64,000 bases of DNA from Chryseobacterium gleum (GCF_900636535.1 NZ_LR134289.1:620001-684000); one strand, 5' to 3'; counted from the stretch's first letter, positions 18,436-26,925 are shown. Notes: a model not told the origin generated them from the letters alone. Made by a program: numbers and translations.

Positions 18436-18475
18436 GCTTATATTTTTTATATATAAGTAATTATGCTTATATTTG
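18436..18475 (+). promoter_or_regulatory. Promoter and repeat operator of the SatD-like gene
   Basis: CTTATAT (18437-18443) and ATATAAG (18451-18457) form an inverted repeat, and CTTATAT recurs at 18466-18472, overlapping the -7 box TATATTTG (18468-18475). The ATG follows only 4 bases after the -7 box, so the message should be leaderless or nearly so. The encoded protein has a DNA-binding HTH, so autoregulation through the CTTATAT repeats is plausible. Confidence 0.55.
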
Positions 18476-18479
18476 CAGT

Positions 18480-19085
18480 ATGATAGCGGTCATTACCGGT
18501 GATATTATAAATTCACAGCATGCGGACACTGAAGTTTGGATTACCAGGCTTAAACATCTTCTCGAAAAATGGGGAAGCGCTCCTCACACATGGGAAATCT
18601 ACAGAGGTGATGAGTTTCAGTTCAAATGCAGGATTGATGACGTTTTCTGGCGATTTCTAGCCATAAAATCTCTTATTAAAAGTGTTGAAAATTTAGATGT
18701 AAGAATGGCCATCGGTATTGGTGAAGAAAGTTTCTCTTCTGAGAAAATTACTGAATCTAATGGTACTGCTTACGTGAATTCCGGAAGACTGCTGAATGAT
18801 CTTAAAAGTGACGGACATACCGTTGCTATTAAAACATCCAGTGATTCTGTAGACAGAGATCTTAATATTCTGTTGAAATGGTCGTCCAAGGATTTTGACA
18901 ACTGGACCATGGCTACAGCAGAGATTATTCATGAAATGATCATGAACCAGGATATCACCCAGGAAGATCTTGCCAAGAGATTTGCCATTTCACAGTCTTC
19001 GGTAAGCCAGAGACTGAAGCGAGCCAACTATGAGCTCATCGTGGAAACCAATCAGTATTTCAGAAAGAAAATCTCAGAACTATAA
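18480..19085 (+). CDS. SatD family protein with C-terminal HTH
   Basis: A 201-residue cytoplasmic protein of the SatD family. The N-terminal domain (1-135) has AVITGDIINSQ and a YRGDEFQF motif, recalling nucleotidyl-cyclase-like folds. The C-terminus (about 155-190) is a helix-turn-helix: QEDLAKRFAISQSSVSQRLKRA. Molecular function is not established. It is separated by two bases from the DUF3307 membrane-protein gene downstream; the two commonly occur together in bacteria and probably work as a pair, one sensing or regulating and the other in the membrane. The promoter holds CTTATAT repeats that may be its own operator. Confidence 0.85.
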   Translation: MIAVITGDIINSQHADTEVWITRLKHLLEKWGSAPHTWEIYRGDEFQFKCRIDDVFWRFLAIKSLIKSVENLDVRMAIGIGEESFSSEKITESNGTAYVNSGRLLNDLKSDGHTVAIKTSSDSVDRDLNILLKWSSKDFDNWTMATAEIIHEMIMNQDITQEDLAKRFAISQSSVSQRLKRANYELIVETNQYFRKKISEL

Positions 19086-19087
19086 GC

Positions 19088-19783
19088 ATGATCTTCATCA
19101 AACTCATATTGGCACATCTACTCGGAGATTTTACACTTCAGCCAAATTCATGGGTTGCAGATAAGGAGAACTATAAACTGAAAAGTAAGTATTTATACCT
19201 TCACGTTCTGATACACACTGCTTTAAGCTTTATTTTCCTTTGGGATCTTCAGCTTTGGTGGGTAGCCGTTCTGGTAGGATTTACTCACTTTATTATTGAT
19301 GCAGCCAAGCTTACATTTCAAAATGTAAAAACTAAGAAAAGATGGTTTTTTATTGACCAGCTGCTGCATATTTTAGTGATTGGCGGAATTTCTTTTTATT
19401 TCCAGGAATTCAGTTTCGGATTTTTACAGAATCAGGAATTTTTAAAGATAATCATGGCGGCATTGTTTCTTACAACCCCTGCTTCTGTTTTTATCAAAAT
19501 TTTATTGTCATCATGGACACCCGCTCCGGATGGCCCAAACACTATTCAAACCGAATCTTTATCAAGTGCCGGAAAATATATCGGAATTTTAGAACGTCTT
19601 ATGGTCTTCACTTTTATCATGGTGAACCACTGGGAAGGCGTAGGTTTCATGGTGGCTGCCAAATCTGTTTTCAGGTTCAGCGACCTTGCACAGGCAAAAC
19701 AGAGAAAGCTCACAGAGTATGTACTGATTGGTACACTGCTGAGTTTTGGACTGGCTGTCTTAACAGGAATAATAATAAAATAA
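19088..19783 (+). CDS. DUF3307 integral membrane protein
   Basis: A 231-residue membrane protein with about six hydrophobic segments. The N-terminal signature LAHLLGDFTLQPNSWVADKE and the segment WVAVLVGFTHFIIDAAKL are those of DUF3307. No enzymatic role is known. It is translationally close to the SatD-like gene (2-base gap), so the pair is one operon. The spacer to purC is only 36 bases, and I see no terminator there, so read-through into purC is possible. Confidence 0.82.
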   Translation: MIFIKLILAHLLGDFTLQPNSWVADKENYKLKSKYLYLHVLIHTALSFIFLWDLQLWWVAVLVGFTHFIIDAAKLTFQNVKTKKRWFFIDQLLHILVIGGISFYFQEFSFGFLQNQEFLKIIMAALFLTTPASVFIKILLSSWTPAPDGPNTIQTESLSSAGKYIGILERLMVFTFIMVNHWEGVGFMVAAKSVFRFSDLAQAKQRKLTEYVLIGTLLSFGLAVLTGIIIK

Positions 19784-19819
19784 ATCAATAAATCTAACTA
19801 CAATTTAGAAAGTAAAATT

Positions 19820-20542
19820 ATGAGTCAAAAGAAAGAAATGTTGTACGAGGGGAAAGCAAAACAAGTATTTGCAACCGATAATCCTGATGAAGTAGTAGTA
19901 CGTTTCAAAGACGATGCTACAGCATTTAACGCTCAAAAAAGAGGTCAGGTAGACCTTAAAGGGGAAATGAACAATGCCATCACTACCCTTATTTTTGAGT
20001 ACTTGAATGAAAAAGGGATTAAAACTCATTTCATCAAAAAACTAGACGAAAGAGAGCAGCTGGTAAGAAAAGTTTCTATCATTCCTTTGGAAATGGTTGT
20101 AAGAAACTATTCTGCAGGAAGCATGGCACAAAGATTAGGAGTGGAAGAAGGAATTAAATCTCCGGTAACCATCTTCGATATCTGCTATAAAAAAGATGAG
20201 CTGGGAGATCCGCTTATCAACGATCACCATGCCGTTTTCTTAGGAGCAGCTACTTATGAAGAGCTTGACGAAATGTATGAGCTGTCTTCAGATATCAATG
20301 ACATTCTTATCGAACTGTTTGACAAAATCAATATCATTCTGGTAGATTTCAAAATCGAATTAGGAAAAACTTCAGACGGTGAAATCATCTTAGCTGATGA
20401 GATCTCTCCTGATACCTGCAGACTTTGGGATAAAGATACCATGAAGAAATTAGACAAAGACAGATTCAGAAGAGACCTGGGAGAAGTTACTGAGGCTTAT
20501 GTTGAAATCTACAACCGTCTTAAAAATCTTTTACAGAAATAA
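19820..20542 (+). CDS. purC: Phosphoribosylaminoimidazole-succinocarboxamide synthase
   Basis: SAICAR synthetase: ATP-dependent joining of CAIR with aspartate in purine synthesis. The 240-residue length is normal. Signatures: [10 protein letters not shown] at the N-terminus, [17 protein letters not shown] in the middle (SAICAR synthetase signature) and [17 protein letters not shown] towards the end. purF follows 99 bases later on the same strand, consistent with a small purine cluster, although other pur genes are absent from the window. Confidence 0.96.
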   Translation: MSQKKEMLYEGKAKQVFATDNPDEVVVRFKDDATAFNAQKRGQVDLKGEMNNAITTLIFEYLNEKGIKTHFIKKLDEREQLVRKVSIIPLEMVVRNYSAGSMAQRLGVEEGIKSPVTIFDICYKKDELGDPLINDHHAVFLGAATYEELDEMYELSSDINDILIELFDKINIILVDFKIELGKTSDGEIILADEISPDTCRLWDKDTMKKLDKDRFRRDLGEVTEAYVEIYNRLKNLLQK

Positions 20543-20641
20543 GATTTAATTTATTTAAAGATTAAACCATTTAAAAATTAAACAGGCTGTAATCTTTTTA
20601 ATCATTAAATTTTTTAATCTTTTAATTTAGAAAAAATAGAA

Positions 20642-22141
20642 ATGAAAAGTTTAGACATTCATAAAAGTGAATATTTAAAACAGTTTGAAACCCAGACTTA
20701 CGGAAGAAATCTTTTCAGAACTCAGGAAGAGGAAAGACTGGATGCTCCTAATGAAGAGTGTGGGATCTTCGGATTGTATTCGGATAGTGATCTGGATACA
20801 TTCTCTCTTTCGCAGTTCGGGCTTTTTGCTTTGCAGCACAGAGGCCAGGAAGCCTGTGGTATTTCCGTCCTGAAAGAAGGGAAAATCACAAATATGAAAG
20901 ACGAAGGACTTGTTTTGGATGTTTATAAAGACATTCACGAACCTGAAACTTTTATGGGAAATTCTGCAATTGGTCATACCCGTTATACCACTGCAGGAGA
21001 TAAAAAGAAATATAATTTTCAGCCATTTTTCGCAAAAAACGAATATGACCAGATTATACTTTCTATAGCACACAATGGTAACCTTACCAATGCAAAAGAA
21101 TTAAAAGCAGAACTGGAAGCTGAAGGCGTTGTTTTCAGAGCGACTTCCGATTCTGAAGTTATCCTGAGACTCATCCAGAAAAACCTTGATTTAGGTCTTC
21201 GCGGAGCTATCAAAGCAACCATGGAAAAGATTGAAGGTGCTTATTCTGTAGTTGGAATGACGAGAAACAAATTCTTTGCATTCAGAGACTTCAATGGTAT
21301 CCGCCCGCTGGTGTTGGGAGCTATTGATGAGAAATCGTATGTTGTAGCTTCGGAATCTGTTGCCTTAGATGCTGTGGGAGCACAGTATGTACGTGATATC
21401 CTTCCCGGTGAAATCATTTATACCAATGAAAACGAGCCTGGAAAACTTCATTCTTATATGATGGATGAGACGAAAGGAAAGCAGAGAATCTGCTCTTTTG
21501 AATATATCTATTTTGCAAGACCTGACTCTACGCTTGAAAACATCAATGTATATGAGATCAGAGAAAAATCCGGTGAAAAAATCTGGGAACAGGCTCCTGT
21601 AGAAGCGGATTTGGTAATTGGAGTTCCGGATTCTGGAGTTCCTGCTGCCATTGGTTTTTCAAAGGCTTCCGGAATCCCTTTCCGCCCGGTTCTGATCAAA
21701 AACAGATATATCGGAAGAAGTTTCATCGTTCCTACACAGGAAATGAGAGAAAGGGTAGTGAACCTTAAACTGAACCCGATTATCTCTGAGATGAAAGATA
21801 AAAGAGTCGTGATCATTGATGATTCTATTGTGCGTGGAACAACATCAAAAAGACTGGTTAAGATCCTAAAAGACGCAGGAGTAAAAGAGATTCATTTCAG
21901 AAGTGTTTCTCCGCCAATTATTGCTCCTTGTTACCTTGGAATTGATACACCGTCCAAAGATGATCTGATCTCTGCAAATATGTCTACAGAAGAGCTTAAA
22001 AACTACCTTGGGGTAGATTCTTTAGAGTTTTTGAGCATAGATAACCTAAAAGAAATTTTAGGATCTGCTAATCACTGCTTTGGATGCTTTACAGAAGAAT
22101 ATCCTGTAGGAAAAGGAGAAGAAACAGATTTATTCAATTAA
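20642..22141 (+). CDS. purF: Amidophosphoribosyltransferase
   Basis: First committed step of purine synthesis: glutamine amide transfer to PRPP. 499 residues. The glutaminase N-terminal nucleophile is Cys40 in EECGIFGLYS, after a 39-residue leader that is expected to be removed as a propeptide. The N-terminal nucleophile domain also shows GHTRYTTAG and AHNGNLTN. The phosphoribosyltransferase domain has the PRPP loop VVIIDDSIVRGTTSKRLV near residue 390. Cysteines HCFGCF near the C-terminus may belong to an Fe-S site as in the Bacillus enzyme. Closed by a hairpin at 22161-22190. Confidence 0.95.
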   Translation: MKSLDIHKSEYLKQFETQTYGRNLFRTQEEERLDAPNEECGIFGLYSDSDLDTFSLSQFGLFALQHRGQEACGISVLKEGKITNMKDEGLVLDVYKDIHEPETFMGNSAIGHTRYTTAGDKKKYNFQPFFAKNEYDQIILSIAHNGNLTNAKELKAELEAEGVVFRATSDSEVILRLIQKNLDLGLRGAIKATMEKIEGAYSVVGMTRNKFFAFRDFNGIRPLVLGAIDEKSYVVASESVALDAVGAQYVRDILPGEIIYTNENEPGKLHSYMMDETKGKQRICSFEYIYFARPDSTLENINVYEIREKSGEKIWEQAPVEADLVIGVPDSGVPAAIGFSKASGIPFRPVLIKNRYIGRSFIVPTQEMRERVVNLKLNPIISEMKDKRVVIIDDSIVRGTTSKRLVKILKDAGVKEIHFRSVSPPIIAPCYLGIDTPSKDDLISANMSTEELKNYLGVDSLEFLSIDNLKEILGSANHCFGCFTEEYPVGKGEETDLFN

Positions 22142-22160
22142 TCTCTTTAATGAAATAATA

Positions 22161-22190
22161 AAAAGAACCGGGTATCAACCTGGTTCTTTT
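22161..22190 (+). terminator. Terminator of purF
   Basis: Arms AAAAGAACC (22161-22169) and GGTTCTTTT (22182-22190), 20 bases after the purF stop. Confidence 0.8.
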
Positions 22191-22278
22191 GCTTTATAAA
22201 ATGTAGTAAAAGCTTAATATTCCCTTATTATACAGTATACAGCGGAGTTTTAATTTTATCAGATTAAAACTTCAGGAT

Positions 22279-23226
22279 ATGAAAAATATATTTTTAACCG
22301 GTGTTTTTCTGCTGGTGGCTCAATTTTACTTTTCACAATCTTTCGATAAGCAGGCTCACCGCGGAGGAAAATCTCTTTTTCCGGAAAATACAATCCCGGC
22401 CATGAAAAATGCTTTACAAATGAATGTGACTACATTGGAAATGGATCTGGCCATCACAAAAGACAAGAAGGTAATACTTTCCCATGATGCGTTTCTTTCA
22501 CCGGAACTGGTTACAAAACCGGATGGAACTTATATTCCCAAAGATTCAGGTTTTTATTACAAAATTTATGAAATGCCTTATGCGAAGATTAAAACCTTTG
22601 ATGTAGGCTTAAAAAAGCTTGACAGATATCCTGATCAAAAGAAAATGAAGGCTCAGAAACCTCTTTTTTCAGACGTAATAGATGCCTGTGAAGCATACGC
22701 CCGTGAATTGAAAAGACCGTTACCTTATTATAATATAGAAACAAAAACGCGTCCTTTCTCAGACAATATATTTCATCCGGAGCCTAGAGAATTTGTTGAT
22801 CTGATGATGAAGATTATTGTTGAAAAGAAAATACAGGATAGAGTAATTATCCAGTCTTTTGATCCCCGAACGCTGGAAATAATTCATAAAGAATATCCTG
22901 AAATCAAGACTGCTTTGCTTGTAGAAATGGTAGATGATAAAAAACGGACTCAGCAGCAGGCTTATTTTAAAAATATTCCTCTGGAAAAATTTAAGATGTA
23001 TCCCGATCATCTGAATGGAGTAGCAGGAGATATGAAATTCCTGAGTTTTACTCCTACGATTTACAGCCCTGAACATACTCTTGTAACAGCACAATTGATA
23101 AAGGAATGTCATGCATTGGGTATGAAAGTAATCCCATGGACCGTAAATACCAGAGAAAGATTAAAAGAACTAAAAGATATGGGGATAGATGGCGTTATCA
23201 GTGACGATCCCAGAATATTTGAATAA
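22279..23226 (+). CDS. Exported glycerophosphodiester phosphodiesterase family protein
   Basis: A 315-residue protein with a signal peptide (1-20, ending YFSQ), so probably periplasmic. GDPD hallmarks: QAHRGGKSLFPENTIPA (catalytic His27), the metal-binding LEMDLAITKD with SHD after it, and the end motif VIPWTVNTRERLKELKDMGIDGVISDDP. Family members hydrolyse deacylated phospholipids to glycerol 3-phosphate and an alcohol. It is transcribed alone; the GC-rich hairpin after it is shared with the convergent beta-barrel gene array. Confidence 0.9.
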   Translation: MKNIFLTGVFLLVAQFYFSQSFDKQAHRGGKSLFPENTIPAMKNALQMNVTTLEMDLAITKDKKVILSHDAFLSPELVTKPDGTYIPKDSGFYYKIYEMPYAKIKTFDVGLKKLDRYPDQKKMKAQKPLFSDVIDACEAYARELKRPLPYYNIETKTRPFSDNIFHPEPREFVDLMMKIIVEKKIQDRVIIQSFDPRTLEIIHKEYPEIKTALLVEMVDDKKRTQQQAYFKNIPLEKFKMYPDHLNGVAGDMKFLSFTPTIYSPEHTLVTAQLIKECHALGMKVIPWTVNTRERLKELKDMGIDGVISDDPRIFE

Positions 23227-23248
23227 ATATCAGATTTTGCTACAATAT

Positions 23249-23279
23249 AAATCGCCGGAAGAATTTCTTCCGGCGATTT
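23249..23279. terminator. Shared bidirectional terminator
   Basis: Perfect 15-base arms AAATCGCCGGAAGAA (23249-23263) and TTCTTCCGGCGATTT (23265-23279) between the convergent GDPD gene (+) and the first beta-barrel gene (-). Confidence 0.85.
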
Positions 23280-23326
23280 TATAGGTGCTGGTTAATGCAC
23301 TTAGGGTTAAAAAATTGGTTCTTTAC

Positions 23327-24046
23327 TTAGAATTTATAGTTCAGACCTAACTGGAATACTCTGTTGTTATTTTCAGCTGCCGGTCTGCTCTTATCGATTT
23401 TTGTAAGGCTGTTCACATATCTTGCATTGATACCAATGTTCGGCGTGATATCATATCCTAAACCAAGACCTAATCCGAAATTGAATCTGTTGATCTGATC
23501 TTTGTCAATATCTGTAGAGTGAGAACTTGTAGTAGTGGTTGTAACACCTCCTGTAGTGCTTGCTACAGTTGATTCTCCTTTATTTTTCCCGTTGATGAAA
23601 TAACTGAATTCAGGTCCTGCTTCAATATAAAAATTATCTACAGGTCTCATTTGAACCATTAACGGAACTGAGATATAGTTCATTTTTACTCTGTCCTCAA
23701 CTCTAGTCTTCACATTCGTAACTCCATTATCAGTTTCTGTAGATGAAATCACATCTTTTGCTCCCATTTGATTGTATAATACCTCTGGCTGGAAGCTGAA
23801 TTGTCTTGAAATTGGAATATTAACGAATGCACCAGCGTGGAAACCTAATTGCTGAGAGTTGATCCCGAATTTCTGCTTGCTGAAGTAAGATGAGTTTCCT
23901 CCTGCTTTAATACCGAATCTAACCGGTTGAACATCTTTTTTTAGTGGCGATGCTGTTACTGTATTGGTCTCTGTTTTTGTTTCTGTTTCCTGAGCAAAAG
24001 CTAATACACCAGCAGTTAATGCTAATCCTAAAAATAACTTCTTCAT
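23327..24046 (-). CDS. Outer-membrane beta-barrel protein (PorT-like family), array member 1
   Basis: A 239-residue protein with signal peptide MKKLFLGLALTAGVLAFAQ. The mature part follows the family pattern: RFGIKAGGNSSYF, a GFHAGAFVNIPISRQFSFQPEV segment, ISVPLMVQMRP, IEAGPEFSYF, FGLGLGLGYDITPNIGINARY and a C-terminal LGLNYKF with the terminal Phe typical of barrels. Start set at ATG 24044-24046, where the signal peptide begins, although the frame is open to 24187. Last of four tandem paralogues on the minus strand. A perfect sigma-54-like site lies about 50 bases upstream. Ligand or partner unknown. Confidence 0.88.
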   Translation of the reverse strand: MKKLFLGLALTAGVLAFAQETETKTETNTVTASPLKKDVQPVRFGIKAGGNSSYFSKQKFGINSQQLGFHAGAFVNIPISRQFSFQPEVLYNQMGAKDVISSTETDNGVTNVKTRVEDRVKMNYISVPLMVQMRPVDNFYIEAGPEFSYFINGKNKGESTVASTTGGVTTTTTSSHSTDIDKDQINRFNFGLGLGLGYDITPNIGINARYVNSLTKIDKSRPAAENNNRVFQLGLNYKF

Positions 24047-24108
24047 AATTTTATTTTTTAATTTTACTATTTGTGTGTCGATCATTTCAATCAGACCCGA
24101 ATTATTTT

Positions 24109-24124
24109 GCAAATTGCTTGCCAA
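24109..24124 (-). promoter_or_regulatory. Sigma-54-like promoter of array member 1
   Basis: On the minus strand TTGGCAAGCAATTTGC has GG and GC separated by exactly 10 bases, as in the -24/-12 consensus TGGCAC-N5-TTGC. Predicted start near 24097, giving a 5' leader of about 50 bases. Confidence 0.65.
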
Positions 24125-24354
24125 AGTTGAAAAAGGTCTGTTTATAAGGGTTTGGGAGCGGTTTTTTAAAAGATTTTTTTTAACCATTTATCCCTTTTTA
24201 TTGAATAAATGTACTGCTATACCCGTTATGTATGAAAAGAGTTTAATGTAAAAAATACTTTATTGCTGATCAACGAAATAATGAAAAATTAAAAAAATGA
24301 GAGTGTTTTTACACAAATAAAGAGGTATTTTGGATTGTTTTTTAAGCCGGACAT

Positions 24355-24381
24355 AAAAAATACCGGACTTTGTGCCCGGCA
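24355..24381 (-). terminator. Terminator of array member 2
   Basis: On the minus strand TGCCGG and CCGGTA pair across a short loop and are followed by a T run; it lies 24 bases beyond the stop. Confidence 0.65.
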
Positions 24382-24404
24382 TGCGTTTTTGAAAATTAAT
24401 ATCT

Positions 24405-25112
24405 CTATTTAAATTGATAAGCAACTCCAACCTGGAGTACATTATTTCTTACCTTATTATTATAATAATCATGCTTAAAAATGTCTGTGATACCTGCTGT
24501 AAATCTGGCTGTTACACCAAAGTTCCGGGTAAAATAATATCCTGCACCCATTCCTATCCCAAAATTGAATCTATTGTAAAGGTCCATTGAGATTTTATTG
24601 GAAAAGCTTTCATTATAAATGCTTACCGTACCATTGTAAGTATTTTGAGCTCTTTGGTCTCCTTCAACTTTTCCGCCCAGAAGAAGCCCGAATTCCGGTC
24701 CTGCTTCTACATAAAGCTGAGGAAGGATATGATATTGAACCATTACAGGCAGAACAAGGTAGTTCAGATTGGTCTTATAATTAAATTCCTGTATTATCAA
24801 CTGATTGCCCAAGGCAGATCCATAGGTATATTTCCCTTCTGTTTTTGAGCCCATTTGGCTAAAAAGAAGTTCCGGCTGTACACTGAATTTTTCTGCAACA
24901 GGAATATTGACAAATACGCCGATATAGGAGCCAAGCTTTAACTTTTGGTTATTGTCAGCATTATCAGCTTTACCAGTGCTAAGTGTAGAGGCATTGAATC
25001 CTGCTTTAACACCAAATGTGACGGGAGATTTTGAAGAAACTGACTGTTGTTTTTCCTGAGCGTTCAATAAAAGTGATCCGGCCAATGCCAGTCCTGAAAA
25101 TACCTTTTTCAT
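24405..25112 (-). CDS. Outer-membrane beta-barrel protein (PorT-like family), array member 2
   Basis: A 235-residue paralogue of member 1: signal peptide MKKVFSGLALAGSLLLNAQ, then VTFGVKAGFNASTL, GVFVNIPVAEKFSVQPEL, YLVLPVMVQYHI, YVEAGPEFGLLLGG, a variable loop near residue 155, FGIGMGAGYYFTRNFGVTARF and the ending VGVAYQFK. Start set at ATG 25110-25112; the frame is open to 25184 but the longer start would precede the signal peptide. It has its own sigma-54-like site and terminator, so it is a separate unit rather than part of a polycistron. Confidence 0.88.
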   Translation of the reverse strand: MKKVFSGLALAGSLLLNAQEKQQSVSSKSPVTFGVKAGFNASTLSTGKADNADNNQKLKLGSYIGVFVNIPVAEKFSVQPELLFSQMGSKTEGKYTYGSALGNQLIIQEFNYKTNLNYLVLPVMVQYHILPQLYVEAGPEFGLLLGGKVEGDQRAQNTYNGTVSIYNESFSNKISMDLYNRFNFGIGMGAGYYFTRNFGVTARFTAGITDIFKHDYYNNKVRNNVLQVGVAYQFK

Positions 25113-25139
25113 GATTAAAGTTTTAAACCGATTAATGCA

Positions 25140-25155
25140 GCAAAATATCTGCCAT
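25140..25155 (-). promoter_or_regulatory. Sigma-54-like promoter of array member 2
   Basis: On the minus strand the element TATGGCAGATATTTTGC has GG and GC spaced by 10 bases (-24/-12). It sits 28 bases upstream of the ATG. Confidence 0.6.
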
Positions 25156-25190
25156 AAAAGAGAAAAGTAATATAAATCGCACAATAAGCG

Positions 25191-25226
25191 AAAAAGTCAG
25201 GCTTAAACTAATAAACCTGACTTTTT
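25191..25226 (-). terminator. Terminator ending the candidate small RNA
   Basis: Arms AAAAAGTCAGG (25191-25201) and CCTGACTTTTT (25216-25226), 14-base loop. Located 35 bases upstream of the member 2 promoter, with no gene stop nearby. Confidence 0.75.
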
Positions 25227-25433
25227 CTATTGAAATCAAAATGTATTTTCATTGTTGAGCAAAATACTTTTCAGTATTCTGTTGTTTCGGACAAACCGAT
25301 GCAGTTCTCGTTAAAAGTTTATGGTAATAGTTAGGTTTCAGTTTTATATCCAGTTGAATTAAAATAAATGAATTACGCTTACTTATTGTATAACAGGAAC
25401 TGTAAGTTGGAATTCCGGATTAGGGTACAATCA
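25191..25433 (-). ncRNA. Candidate sigma-54-dependent small RNA in the beta-barrel array
   Basis: Between members 2 and 3 a perfect sigma-54-like promoter (25445-25460) is followed not by a gene but by about 240 bases with no frame longer than 14 codons from an ATG, ending in a strong terminator hairpin (25191-25226: AAAAAGTCAGG/CCTGACTTTTT). The predicted transcript contains two more hairpins: AATACT-GAAA-AGTATT at 25263-25278 and TCGG-TTTGT-CCGA at 25287-25299. Member 3 has its own terminator just upstream, so this is an independent unit. It could be a regulatory RNA acting on the neighbouring barrel mRNAs, or the promoter and terminator left by a lost paralogue. The start point is estimated from the -12 box. 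Confidence 0.5.
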
Positions 25434-25444
25434 GTACTCAATAC

Positions 25445-25460
25445 GCAAATTTCTTGCCAA
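25445..25460 (-). promoter_or_regulatory. Orphan sigma-54-like promoter
   Basis: On the minus strand TTGGCAAGAAATTTGC has the GG-N10-GC arrangement and is nearly identical to the member 1 site. No coding gene follows for more than 300 bases. Confidence 0.6.
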
Positions 25461-25477
25461 AATCATTTCTAAACAAA

Positions 25478-25504
25478 AAAGCCGGATTTATTAAATCCGG
25501 CTTT
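25478..25504 (-). terminator. Terminator of array member 3
   Basis: Arms AAAGCCGGATTTA (25478-25490) and TAAATCCGGCTTT (25492-25504), with a T run on the minus-strand side, 21 bases past the stop. Confidence 0.85.
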
Positions 25505-25524
25505 GTATTGACATAAGTTTTTTA

Positions 25525-26118
25525 TTAGAATTTATAAGCTAAACCAAACTGGAATACTCCGTTTTTAGCTTTATCTTCAGATAGATCAGGTCTGTTTTTA
25601 GCAACATCTGTTAAACCAGCAACATATCTTGCTGTAACGCCGATATTCTGTGTGAAATAATAGCCTGCGCCAAGACCAATTCCGAAGTCAAAACCTTTAA
25701 ATAAGTCTTTAGCATCTGCAGAATTAGAACCAGATTTAAGTTTTGAATTAATCAAAAAGCTGAACTGAGGTCCTGCTTCTAAATATAAGTTAGGCAGAGC
25801 ATTATATTGAAGCATTAATGGTACGGAAATATAATCTAAATTTACTTTAAGATCATTAGCACCTTTAATTTTTGCTCCCATTCCGCTGTACAATACTTCC
25901 GGTTGGAAAGAGAAGTCCTGCGCTACTGGAATATTAGCAAATACTCCTCCGTAAAATCCTGCTTTAGAATTGAAATCGTTTTCAGTAAGAGTTGAAATAT
26001 TAAGACCTGCTTTTAATCCAAATCTAACGGGAGAAGTTGAAGCAGCAGAAGCTGAAGTTTTCTGAGAGAATGCGAAAGTTCCTGCTACTAATGCAAGACC
26101 TAAAAAAATCTTTTTCAT
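25525..26118 (-). CDS. Outer-membrane beta-barrel protein (PorT-like family), array member 3
   Basis: The shortest paralogue, 197 residues. Signal peptide MKKIFLGLALVAGTFAFSQ, then VRFGLKAGLNISTL, GFYGGVFANIPVAQDFSFQPEV, ISVPLMLQYNALPNLYLEAGP, FDFGIGLGAGYYFTQNIGVTARY and the terminal LAYKF. Loops between strands are shorter than in members 1, 2 and 4. Flanked by its own promoter-like element (with an imperfect -12 box) and its own terminator. Confidence 0.88.
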   Translation of the reverse strand: MKKIFLGLALVAGTFAFSQKTSASAASTSPVRFGLKAGLNISTLTENDFNSKAGFYGGVFANIPVAQDFSFQPEVLYSGMGAKIKGANDLKVNLDYISVPLMLQYNALPNLYLEAGPQFSFLINSKLKSGSNSADAKDLFKGFDFGIGLGAGYYFTQNIGVTARYVAGLTDVAKNRPDLSEDKAKNGVFQFGLAYKF

Positions 26119-26167
26119 AAGTTTTTATTTAATAGTTTTTAAGTTTTATTTAACATTTCTTTAACTA

Positions 26168-26184
26168 ACAAATCTTATGCCAAA
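26168..26184 (-). promoter_or_regulatory. Sigma-54-like element upstream of array member 3
   Basis: On the minus strand TTTGGCATAAGATTTGT has GG at -24 but GT in place of GC at -12, at the right spacing. Weaker than the sites of members 1 and 2 but in the same position, about 50 bases before the ATG. Confidence 0.45.
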
Positions 26185-26212
26185 GTGAACAAGCTGTTAA
26201 TCATACATAAAA

Positions 26213-26241
26213 AAAGACCAGATTAAAATAATCTGATCTTT
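26213..26241 (-). terminator. Terminator of array member 4
   Basis: Arms AAAGACCAGATT (26213-26224) and AATCTGATCTTT (26230-26241), paired with one G-U on the minus-strand RNA, 37 bases past the stop. Confidence 0.7.
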
Positions 26242-26277
26242 CTATTGAATATAAAATTTGTTATTGAATATATAAGC

Positions 26278-26925
26278 TTATTTGAATTTATAAGCTAATC
26301 CTACCTGGAATACATTGTTTCTTACTGCATCACCAGAGTTGTTTTTATAAATATCAGTAAGACCTGCAGTATATCTTGCTGTAATTCCTAAATTAGGAAT
26401 GAAGTAATATCCTGCACCAATACCGATACCGAAGTTGAAAGTTTGGAAGTCATCTTTGTTAAGAGTTGCAACCTGAGTATTGTTGCTATTGTTTGTTGAG
26501 CTCTTTAACTTATCTTTAGCGCTTACAAGGAAACCGAATTCAGGTCCTGCTTCAAGGAAGAATTCAGGTGTAGCATTATACTGAAACATTACTGGTACAG
26601 CAACATACCCTAAATTTCTTGAATATTCACTTTTATAATTATTTCCAAGTACAGTATATTCTCTTGTTACTTTTGAGCCCAAATCGTTGTAAATTACTTC
26701 CGGTTGTACACTAAAAGAACTCGCTAATGGAATATTAGCAAAAACTCCTGCATTAAAACCAATTTTTGATTTAGAGTCACTTAGATCTGCACCATTAGAT
26801 AATGAAGATACGTTCATTCCTCCTTTTACACCAAATGTTACTGGATTAGAAGATGTATTTCCTGTCTGTTGAGCGAATGCGAATGTTCCTGCAGTTAACG
26901 CTAATCCTAAAATTAACTTTTTCAT
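26278..26925 (-). CDS. Outer-membrane beta-barrel protein (PorT-like family), array member 4
   Basis: A 215-residue paralogue: signal peptide MKKLILGLALTAGTFAFAQ, then VTFGVKGGMNVSSL, GFNAGVFANIPLASSFSVQPEV, VAVPVMFQYNATPEFFLEAGPE, a Lys/Ser/Asn-rich surface loop near 150-165, FGIGIGAGYYFIPNLGITARY and the ending VGLAYKFK. First gene of the array in the direction of transcription. The four proteins share core strands and differ mainly in the predicted surface loops, as expected for duplicated surface proteins under diversification. Confidence 0.88.
   Translation of the reverse strand: MKKLILGLALTAGTFAFAQQTGNTSSNPVTFGVKGGMNVSSLSNGADLSDSKSKIGFNAGVFANIPLASSFSVQPEVIYNDLGSKVTREYTVLGNNYKSEYSRNLGYVAVPVMFQYNATPEFFLEAGPEFGFLVSAKDKLKSSTNNSNNTQVATLNKDDFQTFNFGIGIGAGYYFIPNLGITARYTAGLTDIYKNNSGDAVRNNVFQVGLAYKFK

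Larger units (their letters stand above)
24047..24404. other. Spacer between array members 1 and 2
   Basis: 358 bases without a gene. It contains the sigma-54-like promoter of member 1 (24109-24124) and the terminator of member 2 (24355-24381). The rest is AT-rich with no recognisable feature. Confidence 0.5.
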
